DNA of 52,720 nt from Corynebacterium tuscaniense (GTDB lineage Bacteria > Actinomycetota > Actinomycetes > Mycobacteriales > Mycobacteriaceae): the NCBI RefSeq assembly GCF_008693065.1, contig NZ_VXKH01000007.1, positions 1-52,720 on the forward strand, written 5' to 3'. This document shows, in pieces, positions 8,975-18,800 of this stretch (position 1 is the first letter of the stretch; every line of letters starts with the position of its first letter). Position numbers and translations under genes: made by a program. The notes under the pieces are model-generated. The model saw only the letters and a program-made list of their open reading frames with translations, was not told where the DNA came from and searched no databases.

Positions 8975-10075
8975 CTACCGCCCGTAGAGGAGTGTCATGG
9001 CTCCGTAGGGGTGGATGGTGTTGGCCACGAGGTGTCCGCGGGGTGAACGCCAGGTTGGCACACCGCAGATATTTTCCACCCTGCCCCGGTGGGCATGTGC
9101 GGGGTCATCATCATTGGTGCGGTTGTGATAGCGACACAGCATCGCCAGGTTATTCATGTTCGTATGCCCACCCCTCGACCATGCTTTGATGTGGTGGACC
9201 TGACAGTTATCAGCCGCATGCCGGCACCCCGGTACCGGGCAGATTGGTGACAAAGCCCGTGCTAGGTCACGCTGTTTCCGGTTGGCGAAGCGTTGCGTGT
9301 CATACAGGTTGACGGCACCTGCTTGTGGGTGGAACACCGCCACCTCCAGTTGCTCCCCATGATGCTGCGTCAGGTAGTCCGCACCGGTGATCGTGGTGCC
9401 ATCAGTCAACCCCAAGATGGTGTCGTCCCCATCACCGCCCACAATGGTGATGTGGTCGTCTAGTGGGATGAGGATTAAGGGGCGGGGAACAGCCGGAGCA
9501 ACTCGAGCTGGGGCGGCATCCCCTTCACCTTGAGCATCAGGGCGAAGACCCAGGATGGTCATTAAGTTCTCGTACATCTGGGGGCCTGCAGGGCCATCGC
9601 CGAGGCCCTGGCGTGAGGCGTACTCGATAGCTGCTGCGTCTTCTTCTCTAGCCGTGATGATGATAGGGCGCCTCTTTTTACGTGAGCGCCCAAACCCCAC
9701 CGCCGGTTCCGGGGCAGGCTTGTCCACCTCCGGGACGATGGTCTTCGCCCGACGCTGAAGCGTTTTATAGTCACCCGGAACCGACAACAACACTAAACGT
9801 AGCCGCCACTTCTCAGCAGGGTCAGCGATAGGTGCTAACTGTCCCTCGATGTAGACGAGCTGATCCAAGGACTTCTGAGTCGAGCGTGCCACCGTAATCG
9901 CGTTTGCTTGTTTACGGGTGAACTTCGTTTTCCCGTAGTAGACCGTGTGAACTTTCGCCCATGTGCGGATATGGGACGGGTTGCAGCCAGCGTCGATAAG
10001 CACCTGGGCATCAAAGGATGCCAAGGTCTCAACCGGGTTCGTTAAACCCGCCACTAGTGCTGCAAAAGGATTCAT
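8975..10075 (-). CDS. DUF222 / HNH endonuclease domain protein
   Basis: A 366-residue protein of the actinobacterial 13E12/DUF222-HNH type. The N-terminal two thirds are helical (DUF222-like). The C-terminus carries an HNH nuclease: CPVPGCRHAADNCQVHHIKAWSRGGHTNMNNLAMLCRYHN, with a CxxxxC / HH / N / CxxH pattern expected to bind a metal and cut DNA. Such genes occur in many divergent copies in actinobacteria and are thought to be mobile or selfish, though no intron or IS is visible here. It contains one CGTCGATAAGC copy at 9991-10001. Confidence 0.85.
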   Translation of the reverse strand: MNPFAALVAGLTNPVETLASFDAQVLIDAGCNPSHIRTWAKVHTVYYGKTKFTRKQANAITVARSTQKSLDQLVYIEGQLAPIADPAEKWRLRLVLLSVPGDYKTLQRRAKTIVPEVDKPAPEPAVGFGRSRKKRRPIIITAREEDAAAIEYASRQGLGDGPAGPQMYENLMTILGLRPDAQGEGDAAPARVAPAVPRPLILIPLDDHITIVGGDGDDTILGLTDGTTITGADYLTQHHGEQLEVAVFHPQAGAVNLYDTQRFANRKQRDLARALSPICPVPGCRHAADNCQVHHIKAWSRGGHTNMNNLAMLCRYHNRTNDDDPAHAHRGRVENICGVPTWRSPRGHLVANTIHPYGAMTLLYGR

Positions 10076-10126
10076 GCCGGCAACGCTAAACCGAAAACCA
10101 AAAACGCGCAGCTAGGGGCCGAAAAG

Positions 10127-10157
10127 CCTGTGGATAACCCGAAAAACTATCCACAGG
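10127..10157. promoter_or_regulatory. Inverted pair of DnaA-box-like sites
   Basis: A perfect 10-bp inverted repeat, CCTGTGGATA (10127-10136) and TATCCACAGG (10148-10157), separated by 11 bp. The left arm includes TGTGGATAA, the exact complement of the consensus DnaA box TTATCCACA. The right arm reads CTATCCACA, one mismatch. It lies 50 bp upstream of the HNH gene start. It could be a DnaA-responsive operator, a simple hairpin in the HNH leader, or chance. Confidence 0.4.
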
Positions 10158-10344
10158 GTGCGCACACTGAAGCGCGCGCAGGAGACCGAAGAACAGCGGA
10201 AACAGCCCGGTTCCCTCAACACCCAAAAAAGTTCCAAACACTTGACGCGGAACCAAAAACGCCACCAGACAGGCCAGGCAGACACACCTAACGTCTAACC
10301 CTGCCCCTCATCACCTGCAAAGGTCGCCTCCAAGACGGCATAAC
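10158..10344. other. Non-coding stretch between HNH gene and tuf
   Basis: With the DnaA-box pair and the tuf terminator, this fills the 347-bp gap 10076-10422. It is rich in short A-runs. I see no gene in it. Confidence 0.4.
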
Positions 10345-10378
10345 AAAAGCCGCACCCCTCGAAAGGGATGCGGCTTTT
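10345..10378 (-). terminator. Rho-independent terminator of tuf
   Basis: Long stem formed by AAAAGCCGCA at 10345-10354 and TGCGGCTTTT at 10369-10378, continued inward by CCCT/AGGG around a CGAA loop. Read on the minus strand the stem ends in a T-rich run. It lies about 45 bp after the tuf stop. Confidence 0.9.
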
Positions 10379-10422
10379 AAGGAGCTGTTCCGGTGGAACC
10401 AGAACCTGGTTCTAGTTACAAA

Positions 10423-11613
10423 CTAGTCCAGAATCTTGGTCACGCGGCCAGCGCCGACGGTACGGGAGCCCTCGCGGATAGCGAAGCGCAGGCCCTCGTC
10501 CATAGCGACCGGCTGGATGAGCTCAACGGTCATGTCGACATTGTCGCCCGGCATAACCATCTCGGTGCCCTCCGGCAGCTTCACAACACCGGTCACGTCA
10601 GTGGTACGGAAGTAGAACTGCGGACGGTAGTTGTCGAAGAACGGGGTGTGGCGACCGCCCTCGTCCTTGGACAGGACGTAGACGGAGCCCTCGAACTTGG
10701 TGTGCGGGGTGTAAGCGCCCGGCTTGATGATGACCTGGCCACGCTCAACGTCCTCACGCTTCAGACCACGGAGCAGCAGAGCAGCGTTGTCGCCAGCCTC
10801 AGCGGTGTCGAGCAGCTTGTTGAACATCTCGATGGAGGTGACGGTGGTCTTCTGGGACTTCTCGCGGATACCGATGATCTCGACCTCGTCGTTGAGGTTC
10901 AGGACACCACGCTCAACACGGCCGGTAACAACGGTACCGCGGCCGGAAATGGTGAAGATGTCCTCGATCGGCATCAGGAAGTCGCGGTCGGTCTCACGGA
11001 CCGGATCCGGGATGGAGTCATCGCAAGCCTGCATCAGGTCCACGATGGACTGAACCCACTTCTCCTCGCCCTCGATAGCCTTGAGAGCGGAGATGTGGAC
11101 GATCGGAGCCTCTTCGTCGTAATCCTGCTCAGCGAGCAGCTCGCGGATCTCCATCTCGACGAGCTCGATGATCTCCTCATCATCAACCATGTCGCACTTG
11201 TTGAGTGCAACGAGGATGTACGGAACGCCAACCTGGCGGGCGAGCAGAACGTGCTCGCGGGTCTGCGGCATCGGGCCGTCAGTAGCAGCAACAACGAGGA
11301 TTGCGCCGTCCATCTGAGCAGCACCGGTAATCATGTTCTTGATGTAGTCGGCGTGGCCCGGGGCGTCAACGTGTGCGTAGTGGCGCTTCGGGGTGTTGTA
11401 CTCCACGTGGGAGATGTTGATGGTAATGCCGCGCTCGCGCTCTTCCGGAGCCTTATCGATAGCCGAGTAGTCGAAGGCCTTGTTCTCCTCCGGGTACTTG
11501 TCAGCCAGCACCTTGGTGATAGCGGCGGTGGTGGTGGTCTTGCCGTGGTCGACGTGACCGATAGTGCCGATGTTCACGTGCGGCTTAGTGCGCTCGAACT
11601 TTTCCTTTGCCAC
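10423..11613 (-). CDS. tuf: Translation elongation factor Tu
   Basis: EF-Tu (396 aa) delivers aminoacyl-tRNA to the ribosome with GTP hydrolysis. The G-domain motifs are GHVDHGKT (19-26), DAPGH (83-87) and NKCD (138-141), with the catalytic histidine in the DAPGH loop. Domains II and III are intact, with [23 protein letters not shown] and [12 protein letters not shown]. The start is GTG at 11611-11613, with AGGAGGA upstream. It has its own probable promoter (11782-11810) and its own terminator, so it can be transcribed apart from fusA. Confidence 0.99.
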   Translation of the reverse strand: MAKEKFERTKPHVNIGTIGHVDHGKTTTTAAITKVLADKYPEENKAFDYSAIDKAPEERERGITINISHVEYNTPKRHYAHVDAPGHADYIKNMITGAAQMDGAILVVAATDGPMPQTREHVLLARQVGVPYILVALNKCDMVDDEEIIELVEMEIRELLAEQDYDEEAPIVHISALKAIEGEEKWVQSIVDLMQACDDSIPDPVRETDRDFLMPIEDIFTISGRGTVVTGRVERGVLNLNDEVEIIGIREKSQKTTVTSIEMFNKLLDTAEAGDNAALLLRGLKREDVERGQVIIKPGAYTPHTKFEGSVYVLSKDEGGRHTPFFDNYRPQFYFRTTDVTGVVKLPEGTEMVMPGDNVDMTVELIQPVAMDEGLRFAIREGSRTVGAGRVTKILD

Positions 11614-11781
11614 TGTTTGTCCTCCTGGACGTGCATGTGACTACGACTCTCGCAGCCACGTAAATTTACTTTGCCTTGTTTGCATTTCCTAGCACTCGAT
11701 CCACTCAGTCCACGCGTTTGGGTGGTGAACCGGTGCGAGGGCATGGAAACAATGGCCATTTCACAATGTGCCAGTTACTTG

Positions 11782-11810
11782 ATCCTAGATTTGTCGTGGC
11801 CGTTTTTCAA
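11782..11810 (-). promoter_or_regulatory. Probable tuf promoter
   Basis: On the minus strand TTGAAA (11805-11810) and TAGGAT (11782-11787) are separated by exactly 17 bp, a good housekeeping sigma match. It lies about 170 bp upstream of the tuf GTG. The rest of the 343-bp gap 11614-11956 holds no gene. Confidence 0.65.
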
Positions 11811-11909
11811 ACCACAACGGGGTCTCCCGGTGGTAACGGCCGGCTCAACCTGGGCAGTTCCTGTGACCTGCACCAGCCTCAGCTCAGCCATTACCACCGG
11901 TGTGAGCTT

Positions 11910-11945
11910 CCCCGCTTAGTGCCTACTGGCGAAGGTTAAGCGGGG
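11910..11945 (-). terminator. Hairpin downstream of fusA
   Basis: A 9-bp perfect stem, CCCCGCTTA (11910-11918) with TAAGCGGGG (11937-11945), begins 12 bp after the fusA stop. No U-run follows on the minus strand, so it may be a weak or partial terminator, or an RNA-stability element that allows some read-through into tuf. Confidence 0.5.
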
Positions 11946-11956
11946 ACGGCTGGACG

Positions 11957-14080
11957 TTAGGCCCGGCCGTTGCGCTCGTCGATAATCTCCTGAGCGATGG
12001 ACGACGGGACCTCGCCATAGGAGTCGAACACCATGGTGAAGTTTGCGCGGCCGGCGGTTGCGGAACGCAGGTCACCGATGTAGCCGAACATCTCGGACAG
12101 CGGAACCTTCGCCTTAACAACCTTTGCGCCGGAGCGATCCTCCATGGCGTACACCTGGCCACGACGGGAGCTGATGTCACCGTTGACGGTGCCCATGTAC
12201 TCCTCCGGAGTGACAACCTCAACAGCCATGAGCGGCTCGAGCAGGACCGGCTTTGCCTTCGCAACAGCTTCCTTCAGAGCCTGGGAACCAGCGAGCTTGA
12301 AGGCCATCTCAGAGGAGTCAACCTCGTGGTACGCACCATCTTCCAGGGTGGCCTTGATGTTCACCAGCGGGTAGCCAGCGAGGTAGCCGTACTGCATTGC
12401 GTCCTGGATACCAGCGTCGACGGACGGGATGTACTCCTTCGGCACGCGGCCACCGGTGACAGCGTTCTCGAAGGTGTAGATCGCGGACTCGCCTTCCTCG
12501 AGCGTTTCCGGGTCCGGGTTGTACGGCTCGATGGAGATGATGACCTTTGCAAACTGGCCGGAACCACCCGTCTGCTTCTTGTGGGTGTAGTCGAGGTGCT
12601 CGACTGGCTTGCGGATGGTCTCGCGGTAAGCAACCTGCGGGGAACCGATGTTCGCCTCAACCTTGAACTCGCGCTTCATGCGGTCCACCAGAACATCAAG
12701 GTGGAGCTCGCCCATGCCGCCGATAACGGTCTGGCCGGACTCCTCGTCGAGGTGGACGGTGAAGGTCGGGTCCTCTTCAGCAAGTTTCTGAATAGCGGTA
12801 CCCAGCTTCTCCTGGTCAGCCTTGGTCTTCGGCTCAATAGCCACCTGGATCACCGGGTCCGGGAAGTCCATGGACTCGAGGATGATCGGGTGATCCGGGC
12901 TGCAGAGGGTGTCACCCGTGGTGGTTTCCTTCAGACCAATGAACGCGTAGATGTTACCGGCGTCAGCGTGCTCAACCGGGTTCTCCTTGTTCGCGTGCAT
13001 CTGGAAGAGCTTGCCCACGCGCTCCTTCTTGTTCTTGGTGGAGTTGAGCATCTGCTCGCCCGGGATGGCCTGGCCAGAGTAGACGCGCACGTAGGTGAGC
13101 TTGCCGAAGAACGGGTGAACAGCAATCTTGAATGCCAGTGCGGAGAACGGGTCGTCGACGGACGGCTTACGGGTCAGCTGCTCGTTGCCGTCGAGGGAGG
13201 TACCGGTGACCTCGCCGATGTCCAGCGGGTTGGGCAGGTAGTCCACAATCGCGTCGAGAAGCGGCTGAACGCCCTTGTTGCGGTATGCGGTACCACAGAA
13301 GACCGGGTAGATCTCGGAGTTGACGGTCATCTTGCGGATGGCGCCCTTAATCTCGTCGATAGTCAGCTCTTCGCCGCCGAAGTACTTCTCCATGAGCTCT
13401 TCGTCGGACTCAGCAACAGCCTCGAGCAGCTTCTCGCGGTACTCCTCAGCCTTCTCCTGAAGGTCAGCCGGGATCTCCTCGATCGTGCCCTCGGTACCAA
13501 TCTCGGTCTTGCCGCGCCAGGTGATGGCCTGCATGTTGATCAGGTCAACCACGCCGTCGAAGTCATCTTCAGCGCCGATTGGCAGCTGCATCACCAACGG
13601 CTTTGCGCCGAGGCGGTCAATGATGGTCTGAACGGTGTAATAGAAGTCAGCGCCCAGCTTGTCCATCTTGTTAACAAAGCAGACACGCGGGACGTCGTAC
13701 TTAGCAGCCTGGCGCCACACCTGCTCTGACTGCGGCTCCACACCTTCCTTGCCGTCGAACACTGCAACAGCGCCGTCGAGGACGCGCAGGGAACGCTCAA
13801 CCTCAACGGTGAAGTCGACGTGGCCCGGGGTGTCGATGATGTTGATCTGATTATTATTCCAGAAACAGGTCACAGCAGCGGACGTAATGGTGATGCCGCG
13901 CTCTTTCTCCTGCTCCATCCAGTCAGTGGTTGCGCCGCCGTCGTGGGTCTCGCCCACACGACGGTTGATGCCCGTGTAGAACAGGATGCGCTCGGTCGTG
14001 GTGGTCTTACCAGCATCGATGTGGGCCATGATGCCGATGTTGCGGACCTTATTCAGATCCTTAAGCACTTCTTGTGCCAC
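11957..14080 (-). CDS. fusA: Translation elongation factor G
   Basis: EF-G (707 aa) drives ribosomal translocation and, with RRF, recycling. GTPase motifs are AHIDAGKT (19-26), DTPGH (83-87) and NKMD (137-140). Domain IV is seen in the region around [16 protein letters not shown] and the tip. The full five-domain length is present. The start is the ATG at 14078-14080, 173 bp downstream of rpsG. It is third in the str cluster. Confidence 0.99.
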   Translation of the reverse strand: MAQEVLKDLNKVRNIGIMAHIDAGKTTTTERILFYTGINRRVGETHDGGATTDWMEQEKERGITITSAAVTCFWNNNQINIIDTPGHVDFTVEVERSLRVLDGAVAVFDGKEGVEPQSEQVWRQAAKYDVPRVCFVNKMDKLGADFYYTVQTIIDRLGAKPLVMQLPIGAEDDFDGVVDLINMQAITWRGKTEIGTEGTIEEIPADLQEKAEEYREKLLEAVAESDEELMEKYFGGEELTIDEIKGAIRKMTVNSEIYPVFCGTAYRNKGVQPLLDAIVDYLPNPLDIGEVTGTSLDGNEQLTRKPSVDDPFSALAFKIAVHPFFGKLTYVRVYSGQAIPGEQMLNSTKNKKERVGKLFQMHANKENPVEHADAGNIYAFIGLKETTTGDTLCSPDHPIILESMDFPDPVIQVAIEPKTKADQEKLGTAIQKLAEEDPTFTVHLDEESGQTVIGGMGELHLDVLVDRMKREFKVEANIGSPQVAYRETIRKPVEHLDYTHKKQTGGSGQFAKVIISIEPYNPDPETLEEGESAIYTFENAVTGGRVPKEYIPSVDAGIQDAMQYGYLAGYPLVNIKATLEDGAYHEVDSSEMAFKLAGSQALKEAVAKAKPVLLEPLMAVEVVTPEEYMGTVNGDISSRRGQVYAMEDRSGAKVVKAKVPLSEMFGYIGDLRSATAGRANFTMVFDSYGEVPSSIAQEIIDERNGRA

Positions 14081-14253
14081 GTTGTGTACCCCAACTTAAT
14101 TGTCGTCGACGCCTGAGAGCCGCATTCCCATCTAAACGGGGCGACTGTGAGACGCCTTTGCGGATATTTTCCTTGGTTAATTCTGCCACGTCCTCGCTGA
14201 TCTGGCATGACGACGCCACAAAGACGTCGCGCCAGACGCAGCGAAGCGGGAAA

Positions 14254-14721
14254 CTACCAGCGGTAGTGAGCGAAGGCGCGGTTGGCCTCTGCCATCTTGT
14301 GCGTGTCCTCGCGGCGCTTCACGGATGCGCCGAGACCGTTGGATGCGTCCAGGATCTCGTTTGCAAGGCGCTCAACCATGGTGTTCTCACGACGCTGACG
14401 AGTAAAGGTAACCATCCAGCGCAGTGCCAGGGTGGTGGAACGGCCCGGGCGGACCTCAACCGGAACCTGGTAGGTTGCGCCACCAACACGGCGGGAACGA
14501 ACCTCAAGGTCCGGGCGGATGTTGCCCAGTGCCTTCTCCAGGGTGCCAACCGGGTCAGTACCGGTCTTCTCGCGGCAGATCTCCAGCGCGTCATAAACAA
14601 TGCGCTGTGCGGTGGACTTTTTGCCGTCCTTGAGGATCTTGTTGATCAGCTGGGTGACCAGCTCGGAGCCGTAAACCGGATCCTTGATTACGGGACGCTT
14701 CGGTGCTTGCTGCTTACGCAT
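14254..14721 (-). CDS. rpsG: 30S ribosomal protein S7
   Basis: S7 (155 aa) nucleates 30S head assembly. Motifs: [35 protein letters not shown] at the N-terminus, [24 protein letters not shown] in the middle, and [13 protein letters not shown] at the C-terminus. It starts 6 bp after the rpsL stop. In E. coli S7 represses this operon. No equivalent site was identified here. Confidence 0.98.
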   Translation of the reverse strand: MRKQQAPKRPVIKDPVYGSELVTQLINKILKDGKKSTAQRIVYDALEICREKTGTDPVGTLEKALGNIRPDLEVRSRRVGGATYQVPVEVRPGRSTTLALRWMVTFTRQRRENTMVERLANEILDASNGLGASVKRREDTHKMAEANRAFAHYRW

Positions 14722-14727
14722 TTTTAA

Positions 14728-15099
14728 TTACTGTCCCTTCTTCGCGCCGTAACGGGAGCGAGCCTGCTTGCGGTCCTTCACGCCCTGGGTATCCAGTGCG
14801 CCACGGACGATCTTGTAGCGGACACCCGGAAGGTCCTTCACACGACCACCGCGCACGAGCACCATGGAGTGCTCCTGCAGGTTGTGGCCCTCACCCGGGA
14901 TGTATGCGGAAACCTCAATGCCAGAGGTCAGGCGCACACGCGCGACCTTACGCAGAGCGGAGTTCGGCTTCTTCGGGGTGGTGGTGTACACGCGGGTGCA
15001 CACACCGCGACGCTGCGGGGAACCCTTCAGGGCTGCCGTAGCGACCTTCTTGCTCTTATCGTGGCGGCCCTTGCGGACCAGCTGCTGAATAGTTGGCAT
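14728..15099 (-). CDS. rpsL: 30S ribosomal protein S12
   Basis: S12 (123 aa) sits at the decoding centre. I chose the ATG at 15097-15099 ([12 protein letters not shown]); the longer reading frame upstream is not conserved. The streptomycin-related positions look wild type: the lysine in [12 protein letters not shown] (K43 region) and the lysine in [12 protein letters not shown] (K88 region) are both present. It is the first gene of the str cluster on the minus strand. Confidence 0.98.
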   Translation of the reverse strand: MPTIQQLVRKGRHDKSKKVATAALKGSPQRRGVCTRVYTTTPKKPNSALRKVARVRLTSGIEVSAYIPGEGHNLQEHSMVLVRGGRVKDLPGVRYKIVRGALDTQGVKDRKQARSRYGAKKGQ

Positions 15100-15204
15100 A
15101 CCAACACTTTCTTGTCGTCTGATCGCCCACCCCAAACAGAACCATGCCCAGACACGCAAAAATGGGGGCTCTTTTCCGGGGCCCTTCCGCGTGCTTGAAC
15201 ATCG
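15100..15204 (-). other. rpsL upstream region
   Basis: The str operon promoter must lie here or within the remnant gene that follows. I could not find a convincing -10/-35 pair. TATGTT near 15256-15261 on the minus strand is the best -10 candidate, but its spacing to TTGCAC is short (15 bp). Confidence 0.3.
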
Positions 15205-15768
15205 AACCGTTCAGGATGAACGGGGAGTTCATTTCCATCTCCGTCGCACATAAAACATACGACGGCGGAATCGGGTGCAAATTTACCGCGCGATTGCGCC
15301 GTAAAGCAAATCGCCACGTGCCCAACGAGGTCGACGCTGGCGCTAACATTCCAGTGAAGGTGACCACCGGCGACGCGAAGATTTCCTCTGTCGCTTTCGG
15401 TGCCGTTTCTAAGATCAGTGCGGAAGGCAGCACCGTCCGCCTGCATGTGTCTTCGAACGCCGAGCTTGTTGGCACACCTCAAGGTGTCACTTTGGCCAAC
15501 GGTGTTCTGAGCATCTCAAATGTTCTCTCTGCATCAAAGACGGCATCCCGCGATGTCACTGTTACTGCGAAGCCAGCCGAATCCGAAGCCGACGGATCCA
15601 GATCCCCAGGGATCGTCCAAGGAAGGTTTCCTCGCGTTTATCAACCAGATCTTCGGCATTGACAAGTCAGCTGATGCTAAGTACACCGCTATCACGTTCT
15701 GGTCCTCGATCATCGGTGGCACAATCCTTGGTTTTGTCCTCTCTGCTCTTTTGAAATCCGGGCAGTAG
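15205..15768 (+). pseudogene. Frameshifted remnant of a small surface/membrane protein
   Basis: Two overlapping plus-strand frames look like one broken gene. The first, readable from about 15205, gives a beta-rich secreted-type segment (VKVTTGDAKISSVAFGAVSK, ISAEGSTVRLHVSS), then AKPAESEADGS. The second frame, from about 15590, continues with GSSKEGFLAFINQIFGIDKSADAKYTAITFWSS and a C-terminal membrane helix IIGGTILGFVLSALL. The shift falls near the CCCC run at 15605-15608. No signal peptide is left, so the 5' end also seems lost. It overlaps the likely rpsL promoter. I do not recognise the family. Programmed frameshift or sequencing error are alternatives. Confidence 0.45.
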
Positions 15769-15838
15769 AACTCGCGCAGAAGAACTAAGGCAAAGAGACC
15801 AAAAACTTTTATGGCATCGCCGATCACGGCCGCTGCTT

Positions 15839-15882
15839 GTACGCCCCATGCGCCTGAGGCTCATGGGGCGCATGGGGCGTAC
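15839..15882. terminator. 16-bp perfect hairpin after the pilus operon
   Basis: GTACGCCCCATGCGCC (15839-15854) and its exact complement at 15867-15882 form a 16-bp GC-rich stem with a 12-nt loop. It begins 10 bp after the adhesin stop. On the minus strand no U-run follows; on the plus strand GGGGGCGCTTTT follows. It probably ends or protects the pilus transcript. Confidence 0.55.
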
Positions 15883-15892
15883 GGGGGCGCTT

Positions 15893-18800
15893 TTACGCTT
15901 CTCGGCGCACCGCGCGACGAGCAAACGCCATGCCCAGCAACAGCGCCAATCCGCCGAAGATCAACAACCTAATCAACCATGGCTGATCACCTGTTGCCGG
16001 CAATGGCAGGCTCACCGGCATGCGGTAAGCATGCGCCGGATCAGCATCCGTCACATCATTCGGGGACTTCCAGGTACCCACAACCGTTGCGTCATTGCGG
16101 TGCAGTTTGTTCACCTCAGGTGAGGCCATCCCTTCAAGTGTGGTCTCAGCCTTATCACCAGGGGCCAGCACCATCTTGCTGTTGGGAACGTTGTTCTCAA
16201 CGGTGCCGTCGACACGCTTTACGGTGAACACTGCGTGCGACAAGGCCTCATCGATGTACTGGTCCTGCGCACCCTCAATGTGGTCAGTGACCGTGACATC
16301 ACGCAATGTCGCCTTGCCGGTGTTCTCCACAACAAACTTCACGTCCATCGTGTCTGCATCTGGCGCCAACCACACAGTGGTGAGCTTGTTATTCGCATCC
16401 TGGCCGTTAATGAACTTGGTCAGCTTGATCTTCGGATCACCCTGGTTAGCAAACACGAACGTATGCGAGGATTCATTTCTGCTCACCTCGAAGATCGCTG
16501 GTGCATCATCCACCACGAAATCCTTCGCCGCAGCAGTCTCACGCACAATCCACGTGCCGTGGCTGAGCTTGTCAAATGTTGCTACACCACCGGACTTACT
16601 CGTCTTCTTCGTATGCGCCTTCTCATCCGGATCAGGGCGGTAGCGGACACCGTCGATGACAATGTCGTTTTCCTTTTCAGATCCGTCAGTGACCTTGTTC
16701 ACCTTCTGTGCGGTGAATTCGGCTTGACCATCAAGCAGTGGCAACCCTGAATTCATATCTGTCTTGGACACCACAATGCGGCCGGTCTCCCGCGCGTTGG
16801 GTACATACACCGTGAACATTCCCTTTTCACGGCCTGGTTCAAACTGCATCATCGTCGCCGGAATAAACGTCACCGGCTTCTCAGCGGCGGCGTAGCCCTG
16901 AGGGGCCTCGGTTTCTACCAGGACGTAGGACTTATCCGGGTCCAGGTCAACGGTGATTTCAGCCTTACCATCATCACCTGTTTCGATGTGTTGGATGACT
17001 GCGCCATCCTTATCACCTTCACGCAGATCAAATGCCGCGCCAGGCAGGTATTTCACAACCTCCCACGCACCATGACGACGAATTGCGGTAGAGCCCGGAT
17101 GCTTCTTGCTTACCTCCAGGGCAGCACCTTGGTCCGGCAAACCACGCGCAACATAATCAATCTTCGCCACAGTCGGACGAATCCGATAGTTCGTCGCCGA
17201 ATACGTAAACGTCTTGGCAACCGTACGCTGAACAATAAACTCAGGCGAAACATAATCACCGACGTAGCCAGCAGGATTTTGCTTTTCGACGACACGGTAC
17301 CGGCCACTTTCCGCAAGTGTGAACGCGGCGACACCGTCGCTACCCGTTGTCACGGTCTCACCGACCTTGATCCATGTGGTTGTCCCATCAGCTTCATCCT
17401 TGTGAATGCGCTGAAGCTCGAACTCAGCCCCGGCAAGAGGCTGACTCTTTTGGTCAACCTTGCTCACCGTCACGACTGATTCTTGTGTTGCTGCTCGGTT
17501 CGGAACATAGAGCGCGGACTGCACTGGGAATTCCTTGCCATTTTCGTCCAAGAGCTTGCCGTCATTGGAGATTTGGAAGAACATGGTGTCTTTCAGCCAA
17601 TCAATCTCCTCGTATCTGCTAGGGACATACGTCTCACGCAGTTGGTAAACCGTGTTTGGATGAAGCCCAGTGATGAGGCTTTTCTCCGAGTCGTATGGGC
17701 TCACGCTGGAGATGACCTTGCCCGTGCTTTTTTCTACGACTTGGAAAGTGGAACCGCTGAGGAAACTTCCATCCGCCGCTTGGAAAGAACCGAAGGCACG
17801 CTTGTTGCCATCCTTATCCACCAGGCGGTCATCGTTGACCAATCGTTTATCAAGACGAATTTGGACCTTGTCATTCACGATGACATTGTCAATAGTTTCT
17901 CCTGTGCCCGGAACAGTGAAATCCTTGCCCAGTTTCGTCGTCTGATTCGGGTCAATTGCAATTCCGCCGATATTGGGGACCGGCTGGTAAGGCGCAATTG
18001 GTTGGGTCTCCTGCAAGAAGTAGCCCTTTCCAGCCACCACGTTGGTGAAAACCACCCGTCCATTGCCATCAGCAGTTGCCTCATACAGGAGGCGACCATA
18101 CTTCTTATCGTTTTTGGAAAGGGTGAATTTAGTGCCAGGAAGTGGCATGCCTGCAGAGTTCAGTTTCTTGAACTCAAGGCGGCCATACTCTGGTGCTGGC
18201 GGCTTCAACTCATTGAAGAACTCTCCCAACTCAATCACCGCCGGGTTCTTGGCATACCCCTCGCTCAAATCCGTTTCAGTGATAATCCGCTCCTGCGGGC
18301 TCACCTGGTACCCATCGGGGGCAGCCACCTCAACAACACGGTGCCCCACTCGCACCGCCACGTTGGGGAATACAACACGCCCGTCTACGCCGGACTTCGC
18401 GGTGGCAATAGTGGTTCCCGTTGCGTCTTTAAGCGCGAAGGTAGCACCAGCAAGAGCCTTCTTCGTGTCCTTCTCATATTTCACAAACTCAATGGAGATA
18501 GGCCGTGCCTTCAAGAGGTTGGAAACACGGTTACCTTCAAGAAGTTCAGGCTGCGAATTATCTTGATAGAAGAAGGAGTTATAAGCCGCCTTGCCCACAA
18601 GATCCTGCGGCGGGTTGCCATAAGCATCCAACCGTTCCGCGTTGGCATTGAACGGGAGGATGAACTCGATTGTTTGTCCGCCCATCAATTCAACATTGGG
18701 CTGTTGCTCGATGCGGACTGCCTTAGTGGTCACACTGGGAGTCGGCTCCCACGCCAAACCTGCCAAGACATTCTCAACGTCGTCTTGGCTAGATCCGTCA

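Noticed and set aside
8975..10075. HNH gene as part of a group I/II intron or transposon
   Set aside because: No intron boundaries, inverted repeats or target-site duplication could be seen around it.
12326..13729. A 467-codon open frame opposite fusA, and a 415-codon one (10393-11640) opposite tuf
   Set aside because: Mirror frames of EF-G and EF-Tu codon usage. No independent coding evidence.
15027..15482. 151-codon minus-strand frame overlapping rpsL
   Set aside because: It overlaps the start of rpsL in another frame and contains no domain. The plus-strand remnant explains the sequence better.
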